The notes under the pieces were generated by a model, which made no database searches, was not told the origin of the DNA, and worked only from the letters and a program-made list of their open reading frames with translations. A program made the translations under genes and the position numbers. This document shows positions 1 through 7,864 of a DNA stretch of 24,697 nt, piece after piece. Source of the DNA: Acidimicrobiia bacterium (GTDB lineage: Bacteria > Actinomycetota > Acidimicrobiia > IMCC26256 > PALSA-555); contig JAFMJM010000003.1 of the NCBI GenBank assembly GCA_017853455.1, positions 1 to 24,697 on the forward strand, given 5' to 3'. Position 1 is the first letter of the stretch. The number at the start of each line of letters is the position of its first letter.

Positions 1-844
1 CGTCGTCGGCGTCGTCGAAGGAGGAGACCGCGGTGGGTTCGGCGACGACGGCGCGCGGCGCGTCCCCGGTGAGAGCGGCCTCGAGTCCGGCGAGGTCGTC
101 GATCTCCTCGACGTCGTCGAACCCGGTCCCGTCGACGTCGGAACGGGAATCGTCGGACGTGGCGAGCGCAGCGGCGAGCTCCGCGGGATCGAGCTCTCCG
201 GTGACGTCGTCGCGTCCGGAGGTCGCGACCGGGACCGGCGCGACCGGTCCGGCCCACGGAGAGTCGTCGGTCGTGGGGGTGGTCGGCGCCGGGGTCGACC
301 CGGCGACGGCCCGGCGCGAGCCCGGGGGCAGCGCCTCGGGTCGGTCGGACGACCGGCTCCGGCGGCGGCGACCGGACCGGTCCTCGTAGAGGGCGTCGGT
401 GAGCCCGTCGAGCTCCTCGGAGCCCGGTGATTCCGGAACCGCGGGTCGCTCGCGGCGGAGTCGGCGGGTGCCCTCGGCTGTGGGGATCACCCGGGGCGTG
501 ACGCGGCGACGCCGTTCGGGGGACGTCGCCGGTGCCGGGTCGGTCGTGGCGGGTTCGTCCCAGAACTGGGGAGCCGGGGTCGGGACCGGATTCGGGGCGG
601 GGGAGCGGGTGGCGCGGCTCCCGCGGGACCGCCGCGTCCCGTCGTCGCCCGCCGGCGCGGCGGCCTTCGGATCCGTCGGCGGCTCCGACGCGGTGGGGGG
701 CGCCGGCTTCGGAGCGGTCGACCCGCCGCGGATCTCGGCGAGCGCGGCGAGCAGCAGGTCCTGGGCCTCGTCGAACGACGAGGCGCCACCCGCGGTGGAG
801 GCGCCGTCGTCCGCCGGGTCGTCGTTCCTACCGCGTCGGCTCAT
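1..844 (-). CDS. Acidic, intrinsically disordered protein (3' end outside window)
   Basis: The reading frame opens at ATG 844 and stays open for 281 codons to the window edge, so the C-terminus is missing. I do not recognise a family. The protein is rich in Asp, Glu, Pro, Ala, Ser, Thr and Arg, with no membrane segment or signal peptide, so it should be cytoplasmic and mostly disordered. One short amphipathic helix is likely near residues 24-38 (FDEAQDLLLAALAEI), which could be a docking motif. A Trp-containing patch (QFWDE) lies near residue 108, and the visible end is very acidic. The start lies inside the end of the upstream membrane-protein gene, overlapping it by 17 bases, so it is probably the fourth gene of the minus-strand operon headed by the Wzz/BY-kinase. 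No good ribosome site precedes ATG 844. A function in regulating or scaffolding polysaccharide assembly is inferred only from position. Confidence 0.6.
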   Translation of the reverse strand, partial: MSRRGRNDDPADDGASTAGGASSFDEAQDLLLAALAEIRGGSTAPKPAPPTASEPPTDPKAAAPAGDDGTRRSRGSRATRSPAPNPVPTPAPQFWDEPATTDPAPATSPERRRRVTPRVIPTAEGTRRLRRERPAVPESPGSEELDGLTDALYEDRSGRRRRSRSSDRPEALPPGSRRAVAGSTPAPTTPTTDDSPWAGPVAPVPVATSGRDDVTGELDPAELAAALATSDDSRSDVDGTGFDDVEEIDDLAGLEAALTGDAPRAVVAEPTAVSSFDDADD

Positions 845-1817
845 TCCGCGCCATGGTACGGGGCGGGGCGGGGTCCGGCGTTGCGCGGCGGGTCGGTCCG
901 AGGACCACCACGACCGCCGCCAGGGTGACCAGGAGCATCGGTCCCGCCACCACGGCGGCGCCGCCGAGGCTCTGCCGGAGCCCGGCGACCCGGGCGGTGA
1001 CGACCAGGGTCACGGCCTGCACGGCGGTGAGGGTCAGCGCCCGCCGGTCGAGCGGTCGGGTCGGGAGGTGGGCGTGGCCCCGCCGCACCCACCGGGCCGC
1101 GGGGAGCACCAACAGGACGCCGAGTCCCGCCACGGCCCCGATCGCGGCGCCGGGCCGACCGGTCCCACCCACGGCGGCCGACCACGCCAGGAGCCCGCAG
1201 ACCGCGTAGGCACCCGGTCCGAGACGGGCCAGGGCGACCGGCGCACCGACCAGCGCGAACGGCAGGGCGACGCCTGCCACCGCTCCGATCTGCTCGGTGT
1301 CGGGCAGGGTGGTGAAGGCCGCGCAGCAGGCCAGGGCGACGAGGACCGGACCGAGGCCGGCCGGGGCGGTGGCCCGGTCCGACGCCGCCGCGGCCGCTCC
1401 GCCGACGAGCGCCGTGACGAGCACCAGCGGACGGGCCCACGGGCCGGGGTGGTTGCCGGCGCGCGCAGCGGCGTCGGCCACGAGGAGGGCGCCGGGCACC
1501 GCGGCCAGGAGGGACGTCCACGCCGGCGACCGGCGCCGCCGGGTGGCGCCGACGATCGTCACGAGGGTCGGCCCGGCGGCGAGCACGGCCAGACCGATCA
1601 CCAGGCGTCGCGACACGAGGGTCTCGGGTCCGGCCCGGTGCAGCGCCGCGACGGCGGCGGCCACGAGGAGCAGCCCGGCGATCGGCACGGTGGAGGTCGG
1701 GAGCCGGCGGCGGACGACCACGGCCACCAGGGCGGTGACGGCGGCGCCGACCGCCCCGACCGCGACCCCGGACCCGATACGGGCGACGGTGTCGACGGCG
1801 GCGGTCGTGCCGGTCAC
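828..1817 (-). CDS. Polytopic membrane protein of unknown function
   Basis: This 329-residue protein is mostly Ala/Val/Leu/Gly-rich hydrophobic stretches, roughly eight to ten candidate transmembrane helices, separated by short Arg-rich loops (for example ATRRRRSPAW). That pattern fits an integral cytoplasmic-membrane protein with positive-inside loops. I do not recognise a family or catalytic motif. The start is GTG 1817, inside a GTGA junction with the stop of the upstream membrane gene, implying translational coupling. An alternative reading frame over the same DNA (841-1872) is Arg/Pro-rich without hydrophobic segments and is a shadow. The position, third in an operon after the co-polymerase/kinase and the candidate polymerase, suggests a role in polymerisation, ligation or export of a surface glycan, but nothing in the sequence proves this. 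Confidence 0.75.
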   Translation of the reverse strand: MTGTTAAVDTVARIGSGVAVGAVGAAVTALVAVVVRRRLPTSTVPIAGLLLVAAAVAALHRAGPETLVSRRLVIGLAVLAAGPTLVTIVGATRRRRSPAWTSLLAAVPGALLVADAAARAGNHPGPWARPLVLVTALVGGAAAAASDRATAPAGLGPVLVALACCAAFTTLPDTEQIGAVAGVALPFALVGAPVALARLGPGAYAVCGLLAWSAAVGGTGRPGAAIGAVAGLGVLLVLPAARWVRRGHAHLPTRPLDRRALTLTAVQAVTLVVTARVAGLRQSLGGAAVVAGPMLLVTLAAVVVVLGPTRRATPDPAPPRTMARNEPTR

Positions 1818-3316
1818 CGACCGGCGTCGGGGGTGGGGCTCCCCTGGCCGCCGATGGCCGGGGCGGTGACACCGGGGCGGGCGGGCCGTCGGGTGCGGTG
1901 CGCGGGTCCGAAACGCGGTCGCTCGGGCTCGGGGTCGGGGACGACCTGGAGGGTGGGCTCGTCCGGTGCGGCCGGTGCGTCGAGGTCCTGGACGCGCGGC
2001 AGGGCGAGGAGCACGAGGAGGAACGGCAGGGCCTGGACGCGTTGGCGGGCCAGGATGCCGAAGTTCGCGAAGCTCGCGAAGGCGAAGGTGAAGGCGAAGA
2101 CGTACCCGAGCGAGTAGCTCAGGTACGGCGTGCTGCGCACGAGTTTCGGGACCGATCGCAGGCGACTCCACGACGCGACGAGGAACCCGAGGATCGCGAC
2201 GCACTCGACCGAGGTGAGGAGCTCCTGGGTGCTGCCGACCTCGAAGGGGAACGGCCGGAAGAACACGGTGGCGAAGGCGGGGACCATGTCGAGGGGGGTG
2301 CGCACCTGGACGGCGGTGAACTGCGACCCGCCCTCCGACGTCCGGCTGGCCGTGTCGGTCAGGGTGGTGTCGACGGAGAGACGTTCCTGTCCGAAGAACG
2401 ACGCCGTCTGCCCGACGAGGAACACGCCGAGGAGCACGACCACGAAGAGGCCGACGATGCGAATCGCCGGCCCGGCCATGGTGCGGGTGGCGGGCCGACG
2501 GAGGGCGAACGCCAGGACGATCCCGACGAACTCGACCAGGGCGAGGTGGGGGCGGACGACGATGATCGCGGCGACCCCGACCGCGAACCACACGACGCCG
2601 GTGGAGCGCCGCGCGCAGATGCAGGCGATGCCGTACGACGACAGGCCGATCGCGAACATCATCCAGGCTTCCTTGCCGATGGAGGCCGGCCAGTAGAGCA
2701 GCGACGGCAGGAAGAGGACGAGGATCGTGTAACGGCGGACGTTCCCGTCGGGGATCCCCACCTTGAACGCCCGCGTGAGCAGGACGAACCCGAGGAACCC
2801 GAGCCAGGCGTACGCGAACCCTCCGGCCACGATCGAGGTGCCGGTGAACGAGTACACGAACCCGGTGAAGACCTTGATCCAGTTGGTGCCGATGAGGTTG
2901 GGCACCGACGGGAAGATCAACCGTCGGAACGAGTCGACGTAGGTGAGGCCACCGTTGTGGTAGCTCACCATGTCGGCCTGGCCGTTGTAGAGCCCGAACG
3001 CGATCAGGTACCGGATGAACGCCGAGACCAGCTTGGCGATCATCCCGGCCATGACGATGCCGAAGTAGGCGGCGTCACCCTCGGTGCGGGCGATGCGCAG
3101 GGCGATCGGGACGGTCAGACCCACGAGCACCGGGACCACGAGCAGACCCTGGAGTCGCTCGGAGTCGTTGGCGAGGAACGAGTCGACGAAGAAACCGGCG
3201 AAGAGCAGGCCGCCGAGGAAGTAGATCGTCAGGACCCAGGCCGGAGAGCGACGGATCTCCCCCACCATGGGGGTCGCGGCCGTCGTCCGGGAGGGGCGGT
3301 TCCGGCGGTCGGGCAC
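1814..3316 (-). CDS. Polytopic membrane protein, candidate Wzy-like polysaccharide polymerase
   Basis: About 500 residues with roughly ten to twelve hydrophobic helices, a short basic N-terminus and a Pro/Arg-rich cytoplasmic C-terminal tail of about 65 residues. A loop after the third helix carries GQADMVSYHNGG, and the last membrane stretch is followed by FGILARQRVQALPF. In my recollection similar loops occur in membrane proteins encoded beside polysaccharide co-polymerases, but I cannot assign a Pfam family by eye. It directly follows the Wzz/BY-kinase gene, the usual partner of a Wzy polymerase. I chose GTG 3316, 19 bases after the upstream stop, with a weak GGGA about ten bases before it. 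ATG 3268, 16 codons later, is a fair alternative and loses no membrane segment. Starts further upstream would overlap the kinase gene by up to about 100 bases. The 3' end overlaps the next gene through GTGA. Confidence 0.7.
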   Translation of the reverse strand: MPDRRNRPSRTTAATPMVGEIRRSPAWVLTIYFLGGLLFAGFFVDSFLANDSERLQGLLVVPVLVGLTVPIALRIARTEGDAAYFGIVMAGMIAKLVSAFIRYLIAFGLYNGQADMVSYHNGGLTYVDSFRRLIFPSVPNLIGTNWIKVFTGFVYSFTGTSIVAGGFAYAWLGFLGFVLLTRAFKVGIPDGNVRRYTILVLFLPSLLYWPASIGKEAWMMFAIGLSSYGIACICARRSTGVVWFAVGVAAIIVVRPHLALVEFVGIVLAFALRRPATRTMAGPAIRIVGLFVVVLLGVFLVGQTASFFGQERLSVDTTLTDTASRTSEGGSQFTAVQVRTPLDMVPAFATVFFRPFPFEVGSTQELLTSVECVAILGFLVASWSRLRSVPKLVRSTPYLSYSLGYVFAFTFAFASFANFGILARQRVQALPFLLVLLALPRVQDLDAPAAPDEPTLQVVPDPEPERPRFGPAHRTRRPARPGVTAPAIGGQGSPTPDAGR

Positions 3317-3335
3317 CGCGGTGACGTCCCGGCGC

Positions 3336-5042
3336 TCAGCGGGCGGCGCGGCGGGCGGCGCGGCCCGTCGTCGACGACGAGCGGCTCCGGCCGGACCGTC
3401 CCTCGCCGGCCTTGGCGTCGGTGGAGCCGGCATCGAGGTAGTACCGGTTGTCGCCGTAGACGTAGCCGTACTCGTGCTTCGACTGGACGCCGTTGAGGAT
3501 CGCCCCGATCAGGGGGGCGTCGACCTGGCGCAGCAACTCGGTCGTGCGGCGGATCCCGCGCTTGGTCGAGGTGCCGGAGTTCGCGACCACGAGCACGGCG
3601 TCGACGAGGCCGGAGATGACCAGGGCGTCGGTGACCGGGAGGACCGGCGGGCTGTCGATGAGCAGGAGGTCGCAGCGGTTGTCGAGGTCCTCGATCACCT
3701 CGACCGCCCGGCGCGACGCCAGCAGCTCGGCGGGGTTGGGGGGCAGCGGACCCGACGCGACGAGCCCGATCGGGAGCTCACGGTCGGCCTGCTGGATGGC
3801 GGCGCTGAGCGGTGCGTCACCGAGGAGGACGGAGGTGAAGCCCACCCGGTTGCTCAGACCGTAGAACTCGTGCACCCGGGGGCGGCGCAGGTCGCAGCAG
3901 AGGATGATGACGCGCTGCCCGGCCCGGGCGAAGGTCACGGCCAGGTTGGCGAGCGTCGTCGTCTTGCCCTCGGACGCCAGGGCGCTCGTGATCTGGATGC
4001 TGCCGATGGGCTGGTCGAGGCTCAGGAACTCCACCGAGGTGCGCACGGTTCGGTAGGCCTCGGCCGCCGGCGACCGGGGGGCCAGGTTGGAGATCAGGGT
4101 GGCGGCGTCGCGGCGCTTCCAGTCGGGCAGGACGGGGATGAGACCCACTGCGGTGAGCCCGGTGGCGGACTCGACGTCTTCCTTGGTCTTGACGGAGTCG
4201 TCGAGGTACTCCCGCAGGAAGGCGAGCGCGATGCCGAGGACGATGCCGACGGCGAGCCCGGCCAGGGTGTTGCGCATCGGGCTGCCGTTGATCGGCTTGA
4301 CCGGCACGACGGCCTTGGAGAGCACCTGGGCGCCGCCCGACTGCGCGACCGACACGCCGACGAGCATCTTCTCCAACTGCGTCTGGTAGTTGGCGGCGGT
4401 GCTGACCAGCTGGGCCCGCTGGGTCGGGCGCAGGTCGGTCACGGTCGTGGACCTGCTGTTGGGGGCCGGCACGGCGGGTGGATTGGCCGCCAGGTCCTCG
4501 TCGAGCTTGCCGATCCGGAAGTTGGTCTCGTCGATCCGCTTCTGGAGCTCGGTGGCGGCGTCGTTGAGCTGGGTCGTGGTGAGGGAGATGCGCTGCTTGA
4601 TGTACTGCTCGGCGTAGGCGTTGGCCGTGGCCGCCACGAGCTCGGGATCTCCGCCGGACGACGAGATCTCGACGACGTCGGTGTTGGCCACCGGGGCGAA
4701 CGCGGTCTGGGCCGGAGGGGCGTCGAGTTGCTTCGCGACCTGCTCGCGCACCGACGGGCTCCCCATGATCTGGAGCTCGTTGGACCGCTGGAGGTCGATG
4801 CCGCTGGCGGTCATGGCGTTGTTGCCGGACGGGACGAAGTAGATGTCGACGAGGCGCTTCTGCACCAGGACCCGGGTGGTGGCCGCGTACTCGGGCTTGC
4901 GGGTGAGCGCCATCCCGAGGGCGACACCGGTGCAGACGACCACCGAGATCAGGATGGTCCACTTGCGGCGCCGGAGGACCCGGAGGTAGTCACGCAACTC
5001 CAGCGTGTTCTGCTGGGCGGGGGCTGCTCCGGGTTGGGTCAC
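3336..5042 (-). CDS. Wzz-type chain-length determinant fused to a BY-family tyrosine autokinase
   Basis: This 568-residue protein controls polymer length and export at the membrane. A Wzz domain covers about residues 10-285, with a first transmembrane helix near 29-46, an extracytoplasmic coiled region and a second helix near 259-277 preceded by the PINGSPMRN proline motif. The cytoplasmic BY-kinase follows: Walker A around 353-362 (EGKTTT, Lys360), Walker A' at 378-388, Walker B at 459-465 (LLLIDSPP) and a C-terminal tyrosine cluster (Tyr525, 527, 529, 534, 535) as autophosphorylation site. A basic Arg/Ser tail ends the protein. Walker A' reads IILCCDLRRP: the first of its two Asp residues is Cys382. 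Translation starts at GTG 5042, seven bases after a TAGGCT box, so the message may be leaderless. It is the first gene of the minus-strand operon, divergent from a glycosyltransferase. Confidence 0.93.
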   Translation of the reverse strand: MTQPGAAPAQQNTLELRDYLRVLRRRKWTILISVVVCTGVALGMALTRKPEYAATTRVLVQKRLVDIYFVPSGNNAMTASGIDLQRSNELQIMGSPSVREQVAKQLDAPPAQTAFAPVANTDVVEISSSGGDPELVAATANAYAEQYIKQRISLTTTQLNDAATELQKRIDETNFRIGKLDEDLAANPPAVPAPNSRSTTVTDLRPTQRAQLVSTAANYQTQLEKMLVGVSVAQSGGAQVLSKAVVPVKPINGSPMRNTLAGLAVGIVLGIALAFLREYLDDSVKTKEDVESATGLTAVGLIPVLPDWKRRDAATLISNLAPRSPAAEAYRTVRTSVEFLSLDQPIGSIQITSALASEGKTTTLANLAVTFARAGQRVIILCCDLRRPRVHEFYGLSNRVGFTSVLLGDAPLSAAIQQADRELPIGLVASGPLPPNPAELLASRRAVEVIEDLDNRCDLLLIDSPPVLPVTDALVISGLVDAVLVVANSGTSTKRGIRRTTELLRQVDAPLIGAILNGVQSKHEYGYVYGDNRYYLDAGSTDAKAGEGRSGRSRSSSTTGRAARRAAR

Positions 5043-5055
5043 CCGGTGAAGCCTA
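5043..5055 (-). promoter_or_regulatory. Leaderless-type promoter for the Wzz/BY-kinase operon
   Basis: Reading the minus strand, a TAGGCT hexamer (5055 to 5050) fits the actinobacterial -10 consensus TANNNT. It is followed by seven bases and then GTG 5042. That spacing puts the transcription start at or next to the start codon, and no Shine-Dalgarno site is present. No clear -35 element is visible. Confidence 0.5.
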
Positions 5056-5059
5056 TACT
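5054..5059 (+). promoter_or_regulatory. Candidate -10 box for the rightward glycosyltransferase operon
   Basis: TATACT matches five of six bases of the TATAAT consensus. It overlaps the leftward TAGGCT box by two bases, so the two divergent promoters would compete for RNA polymerase. A transcript from here would carry a leader of about 90 bases before ATG 5156. Confidence 0.4.
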
Positions 5060-5145
5060 CCGGTCCGCCCCGGATGGGGGTCGGTCGACCGGTCGTCGGT
5101 GCACCCGAGGGTGGCCGCGGACGTCGGTCGGCGCCGGCGAGGGTC

Positions 5146-5153
5146 GGAGAGGG
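5146..5153 (+). promoter_or_regulatory. Strong ribosome-binding site fixing the start at 5156
   Basis: GGAGAGGG lies two bases before ATG 5156, with its GGAG core about six bases away. It decides the choice of this ATG over the GTG at 5099, which has nothing comparable. Confidence 0.55.
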
Positions 5154-5155
5154 CC

Positions 5156-6076
5156 ATGGTCAGCGACGGACGGACTCCGCGACTCCTCGGGGTGCTCGTG
5201 ACGTTCCGGCGCCCGGCGGAGCTCGAGGAGATCCTCCGGACCCTGGCGGCCCAGGACCGGTCCTTCGACCGCCTGGTGGTGGTCGACAACGACCCGACCG
5301 ACGACGCCCGGGACCTGGTGGCCACCTGGTGCCCGACGGCCGAGTACGTCCCGACCGCCGAGAACCTCGGTCCGGCGGGTGGGATCGCCGTGGGCATGTC
5401 CCGCCTGCTGGAGGGCGCCTCCGACGACGACTGGCTCGCCACCCTCGACGACGACGACCCGCCCGCGCCCTCGACCTTGGGGGCACTCCTCGACTTCGGC
5501 GTCGCCACCCGCACCGTCGACCCGTCCACGGGTGCCGTGGGCGTCGCCGGGGTGCGCCTCGACCGGCGCCGGGGCCGGTATCTGCGGGTCCCGGACGTCG
5601 AGCTGCACGGCGCGGTCCGGGTCGACTCGATCGGCGGCAACAAGTGGCCCGTCTACTCCGTGGCGGCGATCCGGTCCGCTGGGGTGTTCCGGCCCGACCT
5701 GTTCTTCGGCCACGAGGAGCTCGAGTTCGGACTGCGGTTGGGTGAAGCCGGCTACTCGCTCTACGCGAGCGGACCGCTCTGGGCCGACCTCCGGCGCACC
5801 GAGGTCGAGGAGGGACGTGACATCCAGCCGTCCCTCACGGTGACCGCCGTCGGCTGGCGGCGCTACTACAGCCTGCGCAACCTGGTGCGGGTGCTGCGCG
5901 ACCACGGGGCGACGTCGGGTGCGGTCTACGTGTCGGTGGTGGTCGGGGTCGCCAAACCGGTCGCCAACCTCGTCGTCAACCCGCGGGTCGCGTGGCAGAA
6001 CCTGCGTTGGAACGCCCGTGCCCTGCGGGACGCGTGGACGGGCCGCCTCGGGCGCACCGTGGAACCCGGCTCGTGA
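5156..6076 (+). CDS. GT2 family glycosyltransferase
   Basis: A 306-residue cytoplasmic GT-A glycosyltransferase, expected to move a sugar from a nucleotide donor onto a growing glycan. The N-terminus has the GT2 beginning (LGVLVTFRRPAELEEIL) and the nucleotide-binding VVVDNDP; NLGPAGGIAVGM follows, then the metal-binding LDDDDPP near residue 100. FFGHEELEFGLRLGEAGY near 183-200 matches the acceptor-side region of rhamnosyl- and galactofuranosyltransferase-like GT2 enzymes. The donor cannot be told. I chose ATG 5156 over the in-frame GTG 5099 because GGAGAGGG at 5146-5153 sits directly before it and the GT2 fold begins shortly after. The stop overlaps the next start as GTGA, coupling it to the double glycosyltransferase. 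Confidence 0.88.
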   Translation: MVSDGRTPRLLGVLVTFRRPAELEEILRTLAAQDRSFDRLVVVDNDPTDDARDLVATWCPTAEYVPTAENLGPAGGIAVGMSRLLEGASDDDWLATLDDDDPPAPSTLGALLDFGVATRTVDPSTGAVGVAGVRLDRRRGRYLRVPDVELHGAVRVDSIGGNKWPVYSVAAIRSAGVFRPDLFFGHEELEFGLRLGEAGYSLYASGPLWADLRRTEVEEGRDIQPSLTVTAVGWRRYYSLRNLVRVLRDHGATSGAVYVSVVVGVAKPVANLVVNPRVAWQNLRWNARALRDAWTGRLGRTVEPGS

Positions 6077-7821
6077 CCGATCCGGTCGCGGCGGTCGTCG
6101 TCACGACCCACGACCGACCGGAGACCGTCGGGCGCGCGGTGGCGAGCGCCCTCGCCCAGAGCGTGCCGGTCGAGGTGGTCGTCGTCGACGACGGCTCCGA
6201 GCCGCCGTTCGTCGACCCGCGCGTGCGCGTCGTCCGCCACGACCGCGCCGTCGGGGTGTGCGCCGCCCGCAACGCCGGCCTGGCGGTCGTGCGGGCGCCG
6301 TGGGTGACGTTCCTCGACGACGACGACGAGATCGCTCCGGACCTGGTCGAGCGCGCGGTCGCCGCCGCCACCCGGTCCGACCTCCCGCGACCGGTCGCGG
6401 CGCTGGTCGGGGTCGAGGTCCTCGGTGCCGACGGATCGGCCGGCCGGGTCCTGCTCCCGCCCCCGGCCCTCGCGCGTGGGGCGGACTTCTCGCTCGACGA
6501 GCCGGCGGCGTCGGGTCGGGTCGCCAACGGGCTCGTCGTGCCCACCGGGGTGCTGCGGGAGATCGGCGGGTGGGACGAGCATCTCGCCGCCTTCGAGCAC
6601 GACGACCTGGGCCTGCGCCTCAACGCCACGGCGTCGATCGTCGGCCTCGACGTCGCGCTGTACCGCATGCACTCCCACGCCGGACCCCGGCTGTCGGCGC
6701 GCTGGGAGGCGAGCGCGGCGGCCATGCAGCGGACGGTCTCGGTGCACGCCGACGCGTTCGGCCGGCACCGGCGGGCCCACGCCCGCTACCTCGGGCGGAT
6801 CGGATTCCACCACCTCGAGGCCGGTCGGTGGGGCGCAGCGCTGCGCTGGGCGGCCCGGGGCGTGGTCCGCGACCCGGCGGACCGTCGGACCTGGTTCTAC
6901 CTGGGTGCCTCTGCCGCCGGTCCGAACGGCCTGCGCGCCGGTCGTCGCCTCGTGCCGTCGGCGTCGACCGTTCCGTTCCGCACCCTGACGGCCCGCCGCA
7001 TCCGCAAGTACACGCGTCGGCTGCTCGACGTGCCGCGTGCGCTCGTCGGTGTGCCGTGCGCCGTCGCGACCCGGGCGCTCGTGTGGCGACGCGTCCCGCC
7101 GGCCCACGCCCGCCCGCCCCGCCGGGCGCTCCTCTGCTGCATCTACCGGGCCCGCAACGCCGACGTGGTCGGCCGGATGGTCGACGACGCCGTGGCCCAC
7201 GGCTGGGACGTCCGGCTCTGGGCCCTCGACGCCGTGGCACCGTCCCTGGCGGCCCACACGGTGGGGACCGGGCCGGGCGCCAAGTTCCCGCTCGTCGACG
7301 CCCTCCTCGCCCACGACGTCGAGCCGTTCGACTGGTTCGTCGTCGCCGATGACGACGTGGCGGTGGAACGCGGCTCGATCGACGATCTGGTCGCCCTCGC
7401 CGACGCCGGCCGACTCGATCTGGTGCAGCCGGCGCACACCGAGCGCAGCCACCGGGAGCTCGACTTCACGGTCCGGCGGGTCGGCAGCGTCGCCCGTCGG
7501 ACGACGTTCGTCGAGATCGGTCCGATCTTCGCCTTCCGGCGGACGCTGCTGGCGCAGATGGTCCCGTTCCCGGTGGGGCACTCGATGGGCTGGGGCCTCG
7601 AGCTCGACTGGTTCGACCTCGAGCGGGACGGCGCGCGGCTCGGGATCGTCGACGCCGTGGGGGTCCGGCACCTCAGCCCGGTCGGCGCCGACTACGCGAA
7701 GCAGGCCGAATGGCACCGGCTCCGTGGCCTCCTGGCCGACCGCGGGCTGACGACGGTCCACGAGATCCAGACGACCCGCGGGGTCTGGCGGCCGTGGCGT
7801 TCGGGCCCGCCCTGGGTCTGA
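6073..7821 (+). CDS. Two-domain glycosyltransferase (GT2 fused to a second GT-A-like domain)
   Basis: A 582-residue cytoplasmic protein with two sugar-transferase-like parts. Residues about 1-230 are a GT2 domain: VVVTTHDRPETVGRAV, VVVVDDGSEPP, VCAARNAGL, metal-binding FLDDDDE near 81-87, and GGWDEHLAAFEHDDLGLRL on the acceptor side. Residues about 230-350 form a helical, Arg-rich linker. From about residue 350 a second domain begins (RALLCCIYRARN), with VVADDDVAV as a probable metal-binding DxD-type motif and WGLELDWFDLE as a probable catalytic segment. It resembles uncharacterised GT-A-like proteins (DUF707-like at best, low certainty). The start is GTG 6073 in a GTGA overlap with the preceding glycosyltransferase. 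Extending to 5992 only adds upstream overlap. One polypeptide could add two successive sugars or alternate linkages. Confidence 0.85.
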   Translation: MTDPVAAVVVTTHDRPETVGRAVASALAQSVPVEVVVVDDGSEPPFVDPRVRVVRHDRAVGVCAARNAGLAVVRAPWVTFLDDDDEIAPDLVERAVAAATRSDLPRPVAALVGVEVLGADGSAGRVLLPPPALARGADFSLDEPAASGRVANGLVVPTGVLREIGGWDEHLAAFEHDDLGLRLNATASIVGLDVALYRMHSHAGPRLSARWEASAAAMQRTVSVHADAFGRHRRAHARYLGRIGFHHLEAGRWGAALRWAARGVVRDPADRRTWFYLGASAAGPNGLRAGRRLVPSASTVPFRTLTARRIRKYTRRLLDVPRALVGVPCAVATRALVWRRVPPAHARPPRRALLCCIYRARNADVVGRMVDDAVAHGWDVRLWALDAVAPSLAAHTVGTGPGAKFPLVDALLAHDVEPFDWFVVADDDVAVERGSIDDLVALADAGRLDLVQPAHTERSHRELDFTVRRVGSVARRTTFVEIGPIFAFRRTLLAQMVPFPVGHSMGWGLELDWFDLERDGARLGIVDAVGVRHLSPVGADYAKQAEWHRLRGLLADRGLTTVHEIQTTRGVWRPWRSGPPWV

Positions 7822-7851
7822 CTCATTCCCCGGGCCCGGCGCCGGTGCCGG

Positions 7852-7864
7852 TAGATTCACCGGC
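7852..7864 (+). promoter_or_regulatory. Leaderless-type promoter for the ABC exporter
   Basis: TAGATT at 7852-7857 is followed by CACCGGC and then GTG 7865. The arrangement TANNNT, seven bases, start codon equals that of the Wzz/BY-kinase gene. There is no Shine-Dalgarno site. The 43-base intergenic gap also holds a GC palindrome, CCGGGCCCGG. Confidence 0.5.

Noticed and set aside
841..1872. Alternative minus-strand frame (343 codons) over the third operon gene
   Set aside because: Arg/Pro-rich without hydrophobic segments. The frame ending at 828 gives a coherent membrane protein and a GTGA junction.
399..2117. Long plus-strand open frame opposite the membrane-protein genes
   Set aside because: It is Arg/Gly/Ser-rich low complexity with no motif, antisense to clear membrane helices; typical shadow frame of very GC-rich DNA.
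3267..5201. 644-codon plus-strand frame opposite the Wzz/BY-kinase gene
   Set aside because: Gly/Asp/Arg-rich, no domain; the minus strand shows complete Wzz and kinase motifs.
7822..7851. GC palindrome CCGGGCCCGG after the double glycosyltransferase as a terminator
   Set aside because: No T-tract, and self-complementary GC runs of this length are expected by chance here.
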